Below are positions 34,837 to 47,000 of a DNA stretch of 64,000 bases, in pieces (positions within the stretch are counted from its first letter, which is position 1; each line of letters opens with the position of its first letter). Made by a program: the position numbers and the translations under genes. The stretch lies in the NCBI RefSeq assembly GCF_014529535.1, contig NW_023503373.1, positions 3,038,001 through 3,102,000 on the forward strand, written 5' to 3'. The stretch is from Bradysia coprophila. Lineage: Eukaryota; Arthropoda; Insecta; Diptera; Sciaridae. The notes under the pieces were generated by a model. That model saw nothing but the letters and a program-made list of their open reading frames with translations. It was not told the DNA's origin and did no database searches.

Positions 34837-37800
34837 ATGTCAGAGGAGGAGAAAAAAAAGGTGGTGAAGATTTTGCGGTCGCTACTCATATCTAGCCCAC
34901 AAAAAGGAAAATCTATTCGTGAGTTGGTTCGCGACTACCGTGAGGAGGCTGGGACAGCAATTCCAATATTCGGATGCAGAAACGTTGAAGATTTCCTGCG
35001 TGGAACCGGCGAGTTCGTAATCGAAAATTTTCGCGGCGAACTCATAATCTACGAGAAACCAAATGCAGAGAGGTAATTTTCCATCGATTTTTGTTTCACA
35101 TTGATTTTGCTCTAACATCTGTTTAATTCAGCTGGCACATCTCAAAACTGGTAGCTGAACAGGCGAAGCCTAAGAGAAGATCGGCGGCACCATCTAACAG
35201 ATTTCGACAACCGTTACGGCCACCTAACTTTCCACCTCAACAACGTACCAATACCAATTACAATTTGCGACCGCTAACAAAAGCAATATTTCCGAAGAGA
35301 CCAATGCAGTACACCCCGCAAAACGCTTATGTGCATCCGAACTCCAGAGCACCGACCATGGAATTTACATTCGATCAGTACAAAGATAAAAGCGAAGAGA
35401 AGAAAGAGACATCGAACAACCGTTTGGCAAATGATAACCCGATCCGATCCTCTGAGAGAATTCCACCAAGAGAGACTCAAAAACACGAAAATCAATCGGC
35501 TAAACCGTTACAGCTTGACGAATACGGAAGACGCATCAATCAAAATATATCGGCTAAACTGTCACAGTCTGACGACTTGAGAAATCGAATCAATCAAAAT
35601 ATGTCGGCTAAACCGTTGCAGTCCGACGACTTAAGAAATCGAATCAATGAAAAGCGCGAAAAACAGTCCGATGTTATTGACCTAACTGTTGACGATTCAG
35701 ATGGATCAAAAGGTTCTCGCTATGAGGCGCGTCAGAATAACGTTCAATTGGACAAAAAGCCCCCCGCAATAACTCCAAGAACTTCCGACAGTTTACCATC
35801 GAACCAACAAGATCCACAGAATGCACCGACAAAACAATCCAATGCTCATCTACCGCTGGCGAAAAATAATCCATTTTATTTCGATGTCAGTAAGCCACCA
35901 TCCACGACGATACAGTTCACTCGTATGCAAGATCGTCTCAAACTTCTGCCGAAATTGGATGCTTCGAATTCGATTCAAAGTGTCACCATGAATACTGAAC
36001 GGAAATCCGTCAACGATAGACTCCAATTGGCGAGACAGGTACCTCCCGTACCCAATGTAAGTATTTTCGATTAAATTTCGATCACAAATTGTTATGCGAA
36101 AAGACATGAGGGGCCGCAAGGAGATCTAACTTATGTATGCCGTGGGTTGTAGATAAAAATACCGACGCCACAACCATCTCCTGTGATACCATCTCCTGTG
36201 ACACCATCTCCTGCGATACCATCGAGTCCTACTGTACGATCGTCCGAAATAGATTTGTTGGATTACTGTAAGGAAAATGGACTGAGTGCTCCGAAATTCA
36301 AGATTTTCAAAGTCGATAAACGCTATCAGTGTCATGTCACGGTAAGAAAATATTACGCGAAGGCCCATTAACATAATCAAATCTTGTGCTAATCGTTTCC
36401 ACATCTGCAGATTGACAATACACGATACTCAAGCTATCCGACAGACTACGATACCGAAACAGAAGCACGAACCGAAACAGCCAAGCATGCAATGCAACGA
36501 CTAATTTCTATTCGTGACCAGCAGAGATACGACATATGTATGGACAGTGAAGTGGATTTAGCCATCAAAATCTACAACTGCTTGAAAGAGTATCCAACTG
36601 GCGTGTTTTCGAAGAAAATTCCCGAAGAGTTTCTGTAAATTGAACATCGAATATGTTTCACGTGGACAATAAAATCGATCCGACACATTTTTCTAGGTCG
36701 GTGCACCGACAACTGTTGCCTTCAGATTGGATGACCACTCTGGCCAAGCATCCCGAATGGTTCACCATTGACGAATGTATTAACGATCACATTGTTTATG
36801 CTGTTGAGGCAGCCGTGCTAGGTAGGTTAATTACTGATTTCGTATTGGAAATATTGGATTGCCGAAGACATTGTCTAGCTGTAATGTCGCCTGACTTGAT
36901 TCTAACTCGACGTTGCTTCAAGACTTGTTCCTTAAACTGTATTGAGCAATGCAGAAGGTTTTTGTCTGTTAGGACACAGCAATTTTCGTAACACTTCTTA
37001 TGCAACTTGATTCCATATTAGTGGAACAGTTGCAGTTGTAGCTATACGACTGACATTTTTGTTATGCCTGGCAGTTCTTTCTTCTTTTAATTAATTTTTA
37101 TTCTTTCCATTTTAAAGAACAAAAGATGGATAAGCTAGACTTACCCTGGCACGACGAGTATTGGAGTCTCATCATAACATGTACCGTTTCAACCGCCGAA
37201 ATTTGGGGCCGTTTAATTGGCAAAGAATACAGCGTGAGTAGTCACACTTGTCCGCATTTCGAAGAATCTGTTTTCACGTTTTTTACGTAAACTTTCCAGA
37301 ATGCATTGGATTCGCTGGTGACTGACATTGAATTGGAGTTGCTGAAGAACAAACAAGTTCCCACTTGCTTCAACGTGGGTCAAATTTATTTGACTTTGAT
37401 GAATGAGTGCGCCTATCGCATCCGTGTCGAAAAAGTGAACGAGGCGAAGAGACAGTGTCTGTGTTTCGGTGTGGACGAGGGCGATCAGCGGTGGTATTCC
37501 ATGGACGAAATGTACGTGTGTCAAAATAAGTTTTTGAAACTTGCACCACAAGCGATCCGCTTCGCATTGCACGGAATGGAGGACTTTGACGAAAATAAAT
37601 TTGCCAAGAAGCATCTGGAAGAGACACTGCTCAGCAGTCCACCATTGATTGGTCAAGTATTCACCAAAGCCGAAGAATTCATGGCACAAGAAGCAGCGCC
37701 AGATGTGGTACCGGTGATACAAATAGTTCTATACGATACTTCGACGGCGGAAGACATTAACTTGCACCAGGTGATCGTCGATAAGATCTGTGCCGATATA

Positions 37801-39353
37801 GCCGAACCGGAATTGAACCATGCGGAGTTAACGAAAGTGAATGTGTCACATATATCTGACGACGGAGACATTTTCATTCAGTTGCATCAGAACGGCGTAC
37901 ATTATGTCAATAAGTTGATTCACAAACTGACCCAATCAGACCTGCCCAACCGACATCAAACGTTACCAGCAAGCAATACTGCGAATAATACTCTGTTCTT
38001 GGTGTTCGATGAAGAGACACACAAGTGGTGTCGCGGCAAATTTATCAATGAAATGAAGGAACTTAAGGCAAATAAAATGCTGTTCGTTGACATTGGAAAG
38101 ACGAAAAGTGTCCCATTGACGAAGATATACCGGCTCGAGTCGATAAGCCAAGCGCTTTTAACATTCCCACCGCAAGCAATGCAAGTCAAGTTGAAGGGGC
38201 TTACGCAATTTCCACAGCATTTAGTGTCAACATTACGTGGATACTTCATGGGCGATACGAAAGCATATGTACGAGCAGCCTAATTTTGTCGAAGGACAGC
38301 GAGTTTAATTCTGCGCTTTGTTTTACAGGTGATGAAGATGAACATCACCAGCAGTATTCCGGAAGTGAATCTGTACTATTGCAGAGGTTCCGACATGATA
38401 AGCGTGAACGAGTGCCTTAAAACGGACTTGGAACGTCAACAGTGAGTTTACTTTACGTTCGGGGTTCAGTTGATTCATAATTCGGACATTCTTTCGTTGC
38501 AGATCAAACGAATCGTTGTACTCTCGACAGAGTAGCATCACTTCCAATTCTAGTCGAGAACCAAAAACTCCAGACAATTTGTCGCATTTTAATAATTTGA
38601 CGCTAAACGGTCCGAAGTTGCCCAAATTCCATCCGCCTGACGTTGGCGATCACTTTGACATTGAGGTCGTGATGACAGCAACTCCAGCCAATTTCATGGT
38701 AAGTTTTGATCGAAATTTCGTCTCATTTTGTTGAATCTTCAGCGTTGAATGTCTGAATCGGTTTTAAGATTCGACCAATCAAGCATATGCGACAGTGGGT
38801 ACAGCAAATGAAAAGCTTGCAAGATTACTGCACTAAAAGTCGCGATGCATTGACATTGGATAAGGTACGAGAAGACGATGCATACGCCTGTTTGCATTCG
38901 GATGGCAGGTGGTACCGGTAAGTGACGTCAACGAACGGTTAACTTGACAAGCTGGTTTAACACAAACACTGAATTCACAGAGTGGTTGTTGAGCGCCACC
39001 TTGTCACGAAAATTTTGGTATCATTTTGCGATATCGGCGACATTGACTGCATCGACGATGTGACGAGATTAAAAATTTTACCGAACGAATATCGCGATCT
39101 GCCGAAATTGGCAATGACTGCCCGACTGTATGGCATCAAGCCGGTGAACGATTTATGGGAAATGGATGATACGATTGAGTTCAATCGACTGGTTTCGGGC
39201 CAGAAATTCCAAGCAATTGTCGGCAGAATCATCGCAGCGGACAAAGTAGACGATAATGCTGTGTTGGAAATACAGCTGATCGACGTGTCGAACGAGTATG
39301 ACATCATTATCAACGATCAATTGGTTGATTTTGGTCGAGCGATCCGATGTTAA
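34837..39353 (+). CDS. tapas: LOTUS/Tudor germline RNP protein, TDRD7 (tapas) type
   Basis: Eleven exons, all GT-AG and frame-consistent: 34837-35072, 35132-36056, 36153-36341, 36411-36634, 36697-36821, 37118-37233, 37300-38268, 38329-38441, 38503-38698, 38769-38917, 38981-39353; 1204 residues. Domains: N-terminal LOTUS/OST-HTH (about 1-75, VVKILRSLLIS ... FLRGTGEFVI); disordered Ser/Asn/Gln-rich region with three 18-residue repeats (about 190-250); dsRBD-like segment (about 417-485, LLDYCKENGL ... ARTETAKHAMQRL); second LOTUS (about 490-565); Tudor modules at about 580-690, 742-920 and 1014-1160. Three Tudors plus LOTUS domains is the TDRD7 plan; TDRD5/tejas has one Tudor. Known relatives sit in nuage or germ granules, where LOTUS contacts Vasa and Tudor binds dimethyl-arginine tails of Piwi proteins, supporting piRNA production. 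Function here is inferred from family. Confidence 0.88.
35496..35657 (+). repeat. Three 54-bp in-frame repeats in the TDRD7-like gene
   Basis: Each unit encodes 18 residues beginning SAK and ending in RIN plus three residues; the second and third units are nearly identical at DNA level. Confidence 0.85.
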
Positions 39354-40051
39354 ATTGAAATGTGAAAGTTATCGTAAGTTTTCATTTAAGTTAAGTTACG
39401 TTATTCCATTGAAAGGAATTTTAATTACCATTTACGATTACGAATTTGAAAGATGTTTGAAAATACAGAATATTTTGTAATTGAGTTACAATTTCGATGC
39501 AAAACAGAAAATGTTCTAAGATTTTATGGTCGAAGCCTGGAGTAACTCTGCGAGATTTAACTGTCTTGAAATTGAAACTGTTACAGGGAATCAGGGATAA
39601 TTATAGAAAGCATGTATGCGATGTGCCAAAATATTCATTAAGAACAGACCTGACACACATCGCAGTATTTCTAACACAAAATGTTCCGAATTGCCCTTAA
39701 AATGCAGATCCATTTTTCTTTGTTTTTCTCGTGGCACATGCAAAACTTATTTAAATATTCAAGAGATGAACCACCTTGAAGATACAGTGGCCTGTTACAA
39801 AGGTGATTCGACACGCATGTTGGCCTAATTGGGGGTTGGGAAAATTCTTTATAAATTCTGTAAATTTGGGGATTTTTGACAGAAGTTTTGTGAATTTTAG
39901 GTGCTATTTGTACGGTAATTACGTGCATTTCCATAGGATACTTTCATAAAAAATACTCTTAGCCTGAAAATCTTGGCTACTCACAAAAAAATCCTAAATT
40001 TTTGTCTCTAATTTTCTTAGTTTTTGAACGACAGGCTTGTTACAATGTAAA
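39354..40051. other. 3' flank of the TDRD7-like gene
   Basis: No canonical AATAAA within the first few hundred bases was identified; otherwise nothing recognised. Confidence 0.4.
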
Positions 40052-40203
40052 GCCGAAAACACGAATAATTTAGCATTGATGGGATCGACAATTATGCAAC
40101 GTTTTCCATTGTAATCAGATATTCAGCACAGGCTAAATTCAGCACCAATGACATAATAGAATTGTCGATCCCATCATCGCAAAATTGCTCGTGTGTTTTC
40201 GGC
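40052..40203. mobile_element. 152-bp hairpin MITE
   Basis: Ends GCCGAAAACAC(AC)GA and complement, inner arms TGATGGGATCGACAATT pair exactly. Flanked by TAA on the left and CTAA on the right. Confidence 0.65.
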
Positions 40204-42192
40204 CTAAGAAAACTCTCAACACGCACGATGTGAAATTAGGATTTTCTTTTTGTTTTAAAAATTTTTCAATTGGGAAACATGAAATTCTGTTTTCCACCGG
40301 TGGTGGAACATCTTTACAAAAGTATTGAAAACGAAAGAAATTGATAGGAGTAAGAGTGATGCAATTCGATCCATATTCGAAGGCTGGTACGATACCAGAA
40401 CAGAATATTTCGAATGTGAACGTCGATAAGGTTGTTGGTCATTTTCTTAAAATAAATTTTTTTTTCACCCATTTTAACGCAATGAGAAATGTGCCAATGG
40501 AAGACATGGACATAGGTTCTTCCAGAAAATGAAAGTGATTTTTTTATGAAAAATATTTTTTTTGTTTCTGTGCCGAAAATGGGGGGTGGTCTAAAGACTT
40601 TTCGACCCCTTACATGATAAATATTTTGTTTTTTTTTTAACAGTTGACTTTAGACACTTTCGCAACTCGTGAAACCGTACAAAACTTATACGAAACTGTT
40701 ACAAGCAGCAATACAGTGTACAAGTATAATACAGTGTACATAATCGTTAAAGCTGAAACTTCATTCGTTTAATTCATGAGACAATACATGTGGTCAATGC
40801 TCATTTTTATCGACGTTGTAATAACAAGAATCCGTTTTTAAATGTTTCGGATCATGCTAAATTGACTTTTTTTGTCTTGACAAATTCATAGAACGTTTGG
40901 ATAAGCGAAGAATTTTATTGTTTATTCATTGGTGGATGACTGAGTCTGTGGTAGTGCGACCCAACTTTTAAAAAGTTGAGGCTTTAAATGATTAACAGAG
41001 ACGCGAATTTCTAAGAAATTTGGTTTATCGAGAGAAGGATGAGAAATTAAAATTGAAGATCGATCGAAGCACTAAGTAGATGTGTGCCTTGAATTCTTTT
41101 GATCTTGAATGTTGGAAAACAGAATTTTAAAAGAGAAAAAAATGTCTGAAAACGTTATGGTAACATAACGAGTGTAATTGTTGTTGATTTCTAACTCAAA
41201 GTTTTTATTTTATTTTTTATTATTTGAGAAGTTGTTATACGTTTTGTTATTTTAATTTTCTTGGAAAAATTTGTTTTTATTTAAAGAAAGAAAGGAAAAA
41301 TTAATATGATTTCTATTTTACTGAATTTATTTTATTTAATATACCAACTAAACGGACCGTTTAGCTATATTTATATTTATTAAAAATCAGCAAAAGTTAT
41401 CTTAGCTTTTTTTATAATTATTTAATCTATACTCAGAGAATCACACAACAATATTGTGATATAAATAATTTATAAAATTGAATGTAAAATAAACACAAAA
41501 AAAATTCATAATTTATTACAAAAGAATATTAAAAAATTCGAAAATTGTGTCTTTCAATTTGCCTAAGAATTTCGGTCAGAATTCAATACTCTGAAAGTTT
41601 CCCGAAGAAACATTTTTGTCTTTTGTATTTTGGCATTAAGAAATATGGTAAAAAACACGATTTTAGATGGAAGGGAGCATATATCTTGAGTCTCGACGAA
41701 AATCCACAAATTCATCCGACCATTCATATCTGGGGATTATTCCACGTCTATTAAAACTTTCAATCTCTCTCGACATTGTCGTCTACAGCTGTAGGTTATA
41801 TGGTACACGGTTAGTCGAAAAGCTATTGTTACAGGGGACGTCAGTGAAATTTAGACATGAAATTGCTTCAGCGGTTTTTACCCGGTCCAATCAAACAACA
41901 CATATGCTAAAACGTCGTCAGACGCTTTTACCACTCTCACGTGCGTGCGTGTTACTGTTCGTAAAAATAGACAATTTGAAAAATAAATGGAGCAAATTCA
42001 TGGCTAAAATTCACTAACTAGGAAACTAGCAAACTAGGAAAATTAGGGTGATAAAACTGTACAGTGTATGCTGTCATAGAAAATGTAGAAAATATTTTTT
42101 TTAAACACATTAAATGAAGTATGAGCAGCCATGTCGTTTTTTGTGTTGGAAATATTATGTCTCTTGTACAATTTTGGTATTCGAAAGTGAAT
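40204..42192. other. Spacer
   Basis: AT-rich. A short frame near 40341-40430 (+) has a protein-like look but no recognised domain and decays into poly-T. No gene called. Confidence 0.4.
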
Positions 42193-42534
42193 AATTTGAA
42201 CATTTCGTCTTTTACTTGCTACCCGTGTTATTTATGGTCTAAGAATATATTTTCTTTTGGCCATAAACACACAGAACACTTATTCGAGAGTTAGAAACTT
42301 GATTTCACCACGCGTGGTTCAGCTTCGTTCCAGATTCACGTGAACTTTTGGTGGCTTTTTATCTTGTAGAGATTCAACGGCACGTGAATCTGGAACGAAG
42401 CTGAACCACGCGTGGTGAAATCAAGTTTCTAACTCTCGAATAAGTGTTATTGTTCCCTATGTGTTTATGGCCAAAAGAAAATATATTCTTAGACCATAAC
42501 ACGGGTAGCAAGTAAAAGACGAAATGTTCAAATT
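42193..42534. mobile_element. 342-bp foldback element
   Basis: Arms 42193-42342 and 42381-42534 are nearly identical in inverse orientation over 150 bases, separated by 38 bases. One small indel separates them, so it is young or kept alike by conversion. Confidence 0.8.
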
Positions 42535-43025
42535 TGTCATTGAGATGTCTTTCTTTGGTGTGCAAAAATGAAATAAAATTGAAAATTTGTGTCTTTGTGT
42601 GATGTCGGTATTGCTTCAAAAAAAAGGGCGGCACGGCAACTCCATCACAAAAATTTTCAGTGTCTTTATCAAAATAAGGTTGCATTTTGACTGCGTCAAA
42701 ACTCAAAACGAAGTTTTTTTGCTAGATAGGGTATTGGAAAAACTTATTCAAAAACTAAGAAAAAATACTGGAAGCGTTTTGACTTTGTACGTCTTACGTA
42801 TGTATGATAGATAAGTACTGCACTCATCGTTGTTTGAAAATGTGTTGTCTCTACTTACCTTTTCGTTCATATCAAACATTATATTCTAAGCAGACAATTA
42901 GACATGAACTACTAAAAGTATACTCATTATCGCTTATTAATATTGTTGTTGTTCTGTTGAGATATTCAGACGGATACGGTCACTTGATTTACGTTTCAAC
43001 GATCAGATAATGTTAGCGTTCATAG
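42535..43025. other. Spacer
   Basis: Nothing recognised. Confidence 0.4.
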
Positions 43026-43225
43026 CACTGCTTCTAGCACGAACACTCATTTTTCCAACGTCAAAAAGCCTCCAATTTTTCAAATATGTTTTCGTGTACG
43101 ATTGCATGTGTTCGCGTTGTGTTTTTATTCACACCAAGAAATCATTCCTATCTTTACGAGAAAATGCAAGGCACATTTTGATTTCATGCATCCGAATATT
43201 TCTTATGTTCATGATAGAAGCAGAG
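43026..43225. mobile_element. MITE family A copy 2 (200 bp)
   Basis: Ends CACTGCTTCTAGCACGAACA and near complement; shares internal blocks CTATCTTTACGA and CCGAATATTTCTTATGTTCA with the copy at 96-297 (the latter with small changes). Confidence 0.6.
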
Positions 43226-43664
43226 CTTTCCTAATGAGTTTTTGAATAATAATCTGAGTTACGCTCGATGCATTCCTTAAATTGTCGTTTCTTCTAATTG
43301 TATAGAAACGAGAAACACAAGGAAATTCATTCAACAAATGAAATAACAGATCTATAATCAATACAGCGCAATACTAGAACTTCCAGTCTGGAAGCATTAA
43401 TTCTTTTACTTCTTTTGTTAAATGTGTTAAAACATTACATCCCTTACTTCTACTTTTTCTTCTTTCACTAGATTCAAATATAATGAGAAAAAAAGCAGAA
43501 GCCCAAAGACGTACCATCGTTGTTGATAATAGATGAGTCGCCAAACGAAAAAGATGCAATTCACATCTGAGACGTAATTATGAATGTTCGCTTGCGCTTT
43601 TAGCTTTGATAGATTTCGAAGATATTGAAAGATAGGCCCATTTGATTTTTTTTTACCATTTTCT
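43226..43664. other. Spacer with dispersed repeat
   Basis: TCAACAAATGAAATAACAGA at 43328, TTTTACTTCTTTTGTTAAAT at 43393 and CATCGTTGTTGATAATAGAT at 43517 are members of the dispersed repeat. Confidence 0.5.
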
Positions 43665-43670
43665 TTTATT
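43665..43670 (-). terminator. Polyadenylation signal of the mucin-like gene
   Basis: AATAAA on the minus strand about 415 bases after the stop codon at 44085. Confidence 0.5.
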
Positions 43671-44084
43671 TAAATTATTTATTTACAAAGTTTCGAAGAA
43701 TTAGACCCTCAACAAGAGCATACATCTTACAGCCAATATTTTTTTTTAAATAAATAAAATAGTTGATCACACACTCATTCACCCACCATACACACTCATA
43801 CATACAACAATTTTGCTACTTTAATGACTTGTTACAATAATAAATTCTTCTTACATCAAGTCAACGAGCACTAATTCATTTATCCCCCATCCCTTACACT
43901 GAGTGCTTAAAAATAGTTTTTCATCCACTCGTTTATTGAGCAACACTTGAGTGGAACTTATGAGCAATAGTTTTACATTTTTTAGGATAATTTTTCCATA
44001 TTTGAATGATCACACCAAGGCTAGGCTATCCCATAACACCAATATTTGTTTCAGTCTACTGTTTGTGCAAATCTCCGAAATTCA

Positions 44085-47000
44085 CTATCCACTCAATCTA
44101 AAATAATTGTTATCTGCTGACGAACTAGATGGAGGTTGACTAGACCAAGCCGATTGTATTGATCGTCCAGCACCCTGTAATCATTTTCGATTAAAGTTTT
44201 ACCTTTCTATCTAAAAAGAAATGCTTCAAAAAAAAAACCTGTAAAGCTGCTCCCAGAAATTGTGTTACAGCTCGTGTTACTCCTATGGCTGCCGACAATA
44301 GTCCTCCGCCGGGTGGTGCAAGTGGAGACGAATACGATTCATCACTTTCACTTGAGTCGAGAGGTTTCTATGGAAATATATTTTCAATTGGTCAAAAGAT
44401 CCATCAACGTGCTAAGTTGAGTCTTTGTATAAATCGTAGGTACAATCTTACCGTATACGTATCTCCATCCGTTCCATCGTCATAAAGTTGCTGAGATTGT
44501 GTTTGACTACTTGCTATTTCTCTAGGACTTTGAACTCTTGGCTTGTTCGGTTGCGGTCCTGGCGCAGTATCCTGCCACGTTCGCCAAAGCCATGACAAAC
44601 CGTCGAGAACAGGGCGAGATTGTCTAGTAGGAGGTCTTGGGCGACGAGTTGTAGTTGTACGGGTTGTCTGATAGTAATTATTATTTTGGCCGAGTAACTG
44701 CTGCTAAATCAAAAAAAGGAAGGTTGTAAATCATCGAACAATCTACCTACGGCAATCTGTTTAGAAGTCTGTTAATGTTATTGTGATGTGCTAATTGTGA
44801 AAAGTTGAGACTCTCCATTATTTACATCAACCCCACAACCTGAGATGCAATTACCTCAATAGGAATATTGTTGTGTGAAGGACCGATTCCTTTTTGTTTC
44901 AAAATTGTAGCCAAAATTGCTTCGTCTGTGTTGCCGTAAAATTCATCGGATCCGACCTGAGATTTTATGTCTTTGTTCGGGCTCCGCAGTAACGACTGCA
45001 ATAATTCCACTTCTTTCACTATAGCTGGTGGATTTGTCGTGGTTGATGTTGTCGATGATGTTGAGCTGGGATATCGTTTCTGTGGTACAGCGGATGATGC
45101 ACCACCTCCGAATTGTTGTGTTAACTGAGGTAAATCATTTGGTGAAATCGGACGCCCTAGAAGTGTAGATAGCAGCTTCAGGTCACTATTTATTGTTTCG
45201 ATGTCTTGTTTGCCACGTTCGATGTCGGTCTTCGACAGAGCAGGCTTTCCTGCAGCCGTAACAGTATTAATACTGTTCGGATGAAGTACACTATTGCTGG
45301 AGGGTTGTTCATTCGATGGTAGTTTAATGGTACTTTTTCCAGTTCTATTTATGGCGAGCTGAATTATTTTATTGGCAAATTCTGGATCTTGTTGTGAAGA
45401 TGATTGTTGCGGCTGATCGACCTGCGCTATTTGGCGCTGTTGTGGGAATGAATAATGTAATTAAAACTAAAGCGATATAACTTCATCATCTTACTAATCC
45501 TGCAAGAAAAGCTATGTCGTCCGCATCTGAAAACGTCGGCTTTTTCGTTGTCAGTACGGGAAAACTAGCGAATAAATCATTAATGTTTGATGGCAAAGCT
45601 GCTGGGGTAGTGGTCGTAGTCGTCGTCGTCGTGGTTGTAGTGGTTCTCGTAGTAGCTCTCGTAGGAGGTTTTCGCGTTGTCGTCAAGGAGGGATTTAGAA
45701 GCAATCGCTGAGATAGATAGAATTGATTGAGCAAATATACCACGAATTTTAACTAAATTTTCATTACCAATCGATTGATGAAAGTTAAATCATCGACTTC
45801 TTCGGATCGTGGTCGCTGAGTTGTAGGCCTTGTCGTAGTTTGCAAACTGTTCAGAATATCGTCAATACTGTTAAATTGAACAGCTGGCTTAATCGTTGTC
45901 GACGCTAAAGTTGGTCTTGGTGTCGTCGTCGTACTTGTTGTAGTCGTCGGAGTAGGCGTTGTTGATGTTGTTGTAGTAGTAGTACTGGTACTCGTGGGTC
46001 TTCGGATTGACACTGTTGACGGATTTCTTTCATTTCCTATACTACGTGCGCCGTTCTCCCCAGTCAATCCCAATAGTTCCTGTAACAACAACAAATTTCT
46101 TTGTAACGTGCTTCGATCTTGTGGCAATGTGGAGAGATTCGCAGGTGTGGTTGGGCGATTTGTTGTTGTGCCGCGTCTCACAGATTTCGTAGGATTAGGA
46201 GTTGTACTACTCGTAGTAGTTTGAATTGTTGTTGGAGCAGTTGTTGTTGGGGTTGTTGCGATTGTAGTAGTTGATGGTGTAGTAGTCGTAGATGGTGTTG
46301 TAGTCGTAGATGGTGTAGTGGTTGTAGATGGTGTGGTAGTCGTAGATGGTGTGGTAGTCGTAGGTGGTGTAGTGGTCGTAGATGGTGTGGTAGTCAACGC
46401 AGGTTGTGGTCTTGTACTTATTTCTTGACTAGGTGTAACATCTGTGGATGCTATATATACGTTTGTTCTTTCAGTAGACGGCTGAGCCAACGTTACAAGT
46501 GGAGTTATTTTCGTTGTAAGTTCGTCTACCAAAACATTTTCTTCTTTACTATTCGAATTTGCATTGCTCTTAACGCTATATGGCACAAAAGGTTTGTTTT
46601 CATCGGTCGAAGTTGATGTTTGAGCAGTTGTAACAATGGCAAAACCACGACCCGCTTCCTTATTCTTAGAAGTCGTTAACGACTGAATGGCACCTGTTGG
46701 TGCATTTTCTGTTGTTTTTGCTTGCTCCACTAAATTCTTAATTATTTCTACACCCCTACTAGTCGTGGTTTCAGACACCGGTTTCCATCGATATATTGAT
46801 GCGTCTAATTTATCTAGACCATCAACATCATTCGGATCACGAACATGGTTGGTCTGCAATGACGGTATTGTGTGTTACAGAATGAACATGTTATTCTCTG
46901 TGTATCCCAAACGGAACAACACTTACCACTGGATCAATATCTAGAGTCAGATACTTTTCCCGCATGTTATTAATTAGTGCTGGTGAGGTTGGTGCAAGAG

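Noticed and set aside
43010..43234. Frame starting with a hydrophobic, signal-like stretch
   Set aside because: It is contained in MITE family A copy 2.
45514..46224. Plus-strand Val-rich frames
   Set aside because: Antisense of the threonine repeats.
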